Of a stretch of DNA of 6,783 nucleotides, positions 6,443 through 6,783 are shown piece by piece (the first letter of the stretch is position 1; every line of letters starts with the position of its first letter). The notes under the pieces are model-generated. The model had not been told where the DNA came from. It did not search any database and worked only from the letters and a program-made list of their open reading frames with translations. The position numbers were made by a program, and so were the translations under genes. The stretch is taken from NCBI GenBank assembly GCA_025352345.1, contig JANXTP010000192.1, forward strand, positions 1 to 6,783. Reading direction: 5' to 3'. Source of the DNA: Burkholderiales bacterium. GTDB lineage: Bacteria; Pseudomonadota; Gammaproteobacteria; Burkholderiales; Burkholderiaceae_C.

Positions 6443-6783
6443 TCGAACTGCAATTTCGCCAGCCGCGCATACAGGCCGCCCGCCGCACTGAGCGTCGTGT
6501 GGGTGCCGCTCTCGACGATGCGCCCGCCGTCCATCACGACGATGCGGTCGGCGCGCTGCACGGTGGACAGCCGGTGCGCGATGACCAGCGTGGTGCGGTC
6601 TTTCATCGCCGATTCCAGCGCCGCCTGCACCATCCGTTCACTCTCGGCGTCGAGCGCGCTGGTGGCTTCGTCGAGCAGCAGCAGCGGCGGGTTCTTCAGC
6701 ATGGCTCGGGCGATGCTGATGCGCTGGCGCTGGCCGCCCGACACCCGCACGCCGCGCTCGCCGAGGAAGGTCTGGTAACCGTC
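6436..6783 (-). CDS. ABC exporter, C-terminal end of nucleotide-binding domain (MsbA-like; 5' part outside window)
   Basis: The last 115 residues of an ABC transporter half-size exporter; the frame is open to the window edge and reads DGYQTFLGERGVRVSGGQRQ. Visible motifs: signature VSGGQ (14-18; the usual first Leu is Val), Walker B LLLLDEATSALD (34-45) and the switch histidine H70 in VIAHRLS. The closing GLYARLAKLQFDA resembles the end of MsbA (lipid A-core flippase), and the whole tail is typical of multidrug/lipid exporters with a fused membrane domain. The transmembrane part, Walker A and Q-loop lie beyond the window, so the substrate cannot be told. The GTG at 6750 is an internal valine, not a start. 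The stop TAA overlaps the candidate ccdA promoter, and the gene reads towards ccdAB and thyA. Confidence 0.9.
   Translation of the reverse strand, partial: DGYQTFLGERGVRVSGGQRQRISIARAMLKNPPLLLLDEATSALDAESERMVQAALESAMKDRTTLVIAHRLSTVQRADRIVVMDGGRIVESGTHTTLSAAGGLYARLAKLQFDA

Overview
The window looks like chromosome from a high-GC betaproteobacterium, probably order Burkholderiales. This is inferred from the flavour of the proteins, the strong G/C bias at third codon positions, and a GC-rich multi-hairpin intergenic element of a kind I associate with that order. No rRNA, tRNA, CRISPR array, transposase or phage gene is visible.

Plus strand, 1-2505: the 3' part of a propionyl-CoA carboxylase alpha (biotin-containing) subunit gene, then a 117-bp gap holding stacked hairpins, then a small VOC-fold protein resembling methylmalonyl-CoA epimerase. 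The two fit consecutive steps of propionyl-CoA breakdown: carboxylation to (S)-methylmalonyl-CoA, then epimerisation to the (R) form used by methylmalonyl-CoA mutase.

Plus strand, 2536-4937: a gspA (exeA-like) and gspB (exeB-like) pair 8 bp apart. GspA is a cytoplasmic AAA+ ATPase joined through one membrane helix to a periplasmic peptidoglycan-binding region. GspB is an inner-membrane protein with a periplasmic C-terminal domain. In characterised systems the pair helps the type II secretion secretin assemble through the peptidoglycan. No other T2SS genes are present here.

Minus strand, 4953-6783, read right to left: the C-terminal end of an ABC exporter (MsbA-like), then a ccdA-ccdB toxin-antitoxin module, then thymidylate synthase (thyA). 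thyA is convergent with gspB, with only 15 bp between them. The ccdAB module sits tightly between two housekeeping-type genes in the same orientation. A palindromic candidate operator lies in front of ccdA, and a perfect 14-bp tandem duplication lies at the ccdB/thyA junction. The toxin lacks the C-terminal Trp-Gly that F-plasmid CcdB uses to poison gyrase.

Most of the window is ordinary. The parts most worth a second look are the ccdAB-thyA arrangement with its altered toxin C-terminus and duplicated junction, the unusual predicted metal ligands of the epimerase-like protein, and the hairpin element at 1905-2002. I see no evidence for a wholly new system.
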